DNA of 64,000 nucleotides from positions 46,374,501-46,438,500 of the forward strand of contig NC_089980.1 of the NCBI RefSeq assembly GCF_036417845.1, in the 5' to 3' direction. Source of the stretch: Apteryx mantelli (taxonomy: Eukaryota; Chordata; Aves; Apterygiformes; Apterygidae). Within the stretch, counting starts at the first letter, position 1; every line of letters starts with the position of its first letter. The notes under the pieces are model-generated. The model was not told where the DNA came from and searched no databases. It saw nothing but the letters and a program-made list of their open reading frames with translations. The position numbers and the translations under genes were made by a program. This document shows, in pieces, positions 63,896 to 64,000 of this stretch.

Positions 63896-64000
63896 GTAAT
63901 TACATAATGTGCATGTTTGTCTTTTTGTTTTTTGTCTTTTCTCTGACACCTCTTTACAATTTAAGATTACATAGCTGAGATAGAAATGTAAGCAGTTAAA
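63896..64000 (+). other. HEATR5B: Start of the next HEATR5B intron, cut by the window edge
   Basis: Begins with donor GTAATT after the codons for KNPQ. The remaining third of the protein must lie beyond the window. Confidence 0.7.

Overview
The window is vertebrate nuclear DNA, most likely from a bird. It is AT-rich, its genes are split by GT-AG introns, and it carries a CR1-type LINE 3' end (tandem ATTCTGTG octamers, about 20.3-20.4 kb), the typical avian retroposon signature. Three protein genes can be read exon by exon with every junction in frame: EIF2AK2 (PKR), GPATCH11 and HEATR5B. This is the gene order known from human 2p22.2, in the opposite orientation. The species cannot be fixed from the sequence alone.

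Layout. 1-1424 is an intron whose upstream EIF2AK2 exon lies outside the window. 1425-19560 (+) holds 14 EIF2AK2 coding exons, from the second half of dsRBD1 through dsRBD2 and an acidic linker to the whole kinase domain and stop codon. 19561 to about 21.0 kb is its likely 3' UTR, with a CR1 fragment and a perfect 16-bp hairpin. 22107-27557 (-) holds eight GPATCH11 coding exons encoding 256 residues, converging on EIF2AK2. A CpG island at about 27.66-28.41 kb lies between GPATCH11 and HEATR5B and looks like a compact bidirectional promoter, with candidate first-exon donors for the two genes only about 125 bp apart. 31019-63895 (+) holds the first 23 coding exons of HEATR5B (about 1284 of roughly 2070 residues); the gene continues past the right edge.

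The genes do not form one pathway. EIF2AK2 is an interferon-linked dsRNA sensor and eIF2alpha kinase. GPATCH11 is a G-patch protein, a class that usually works with DEAH-box helicases. HEATR5B is a large HEAT-repeat scaffold that works with AP-1 in vesicle traffic. HEATR5B is nearly invariant against the mammalian protein as I remember it, whereas EIF2AK2 is clearly divergent, as expected of an antiviral gene.

I found no convincing undescribed system. The observations most worth a check are the hairpin in the PKR 3' UTR, a decayed hAT transposase inside a PKR intron, a 23-nt exon-like sequence with strong splice sites that would stop translation before the kinase domain, loss of basic residues in dsRBD2, and the tight bidirectional promoter with a possible uORF for GPATCH11.
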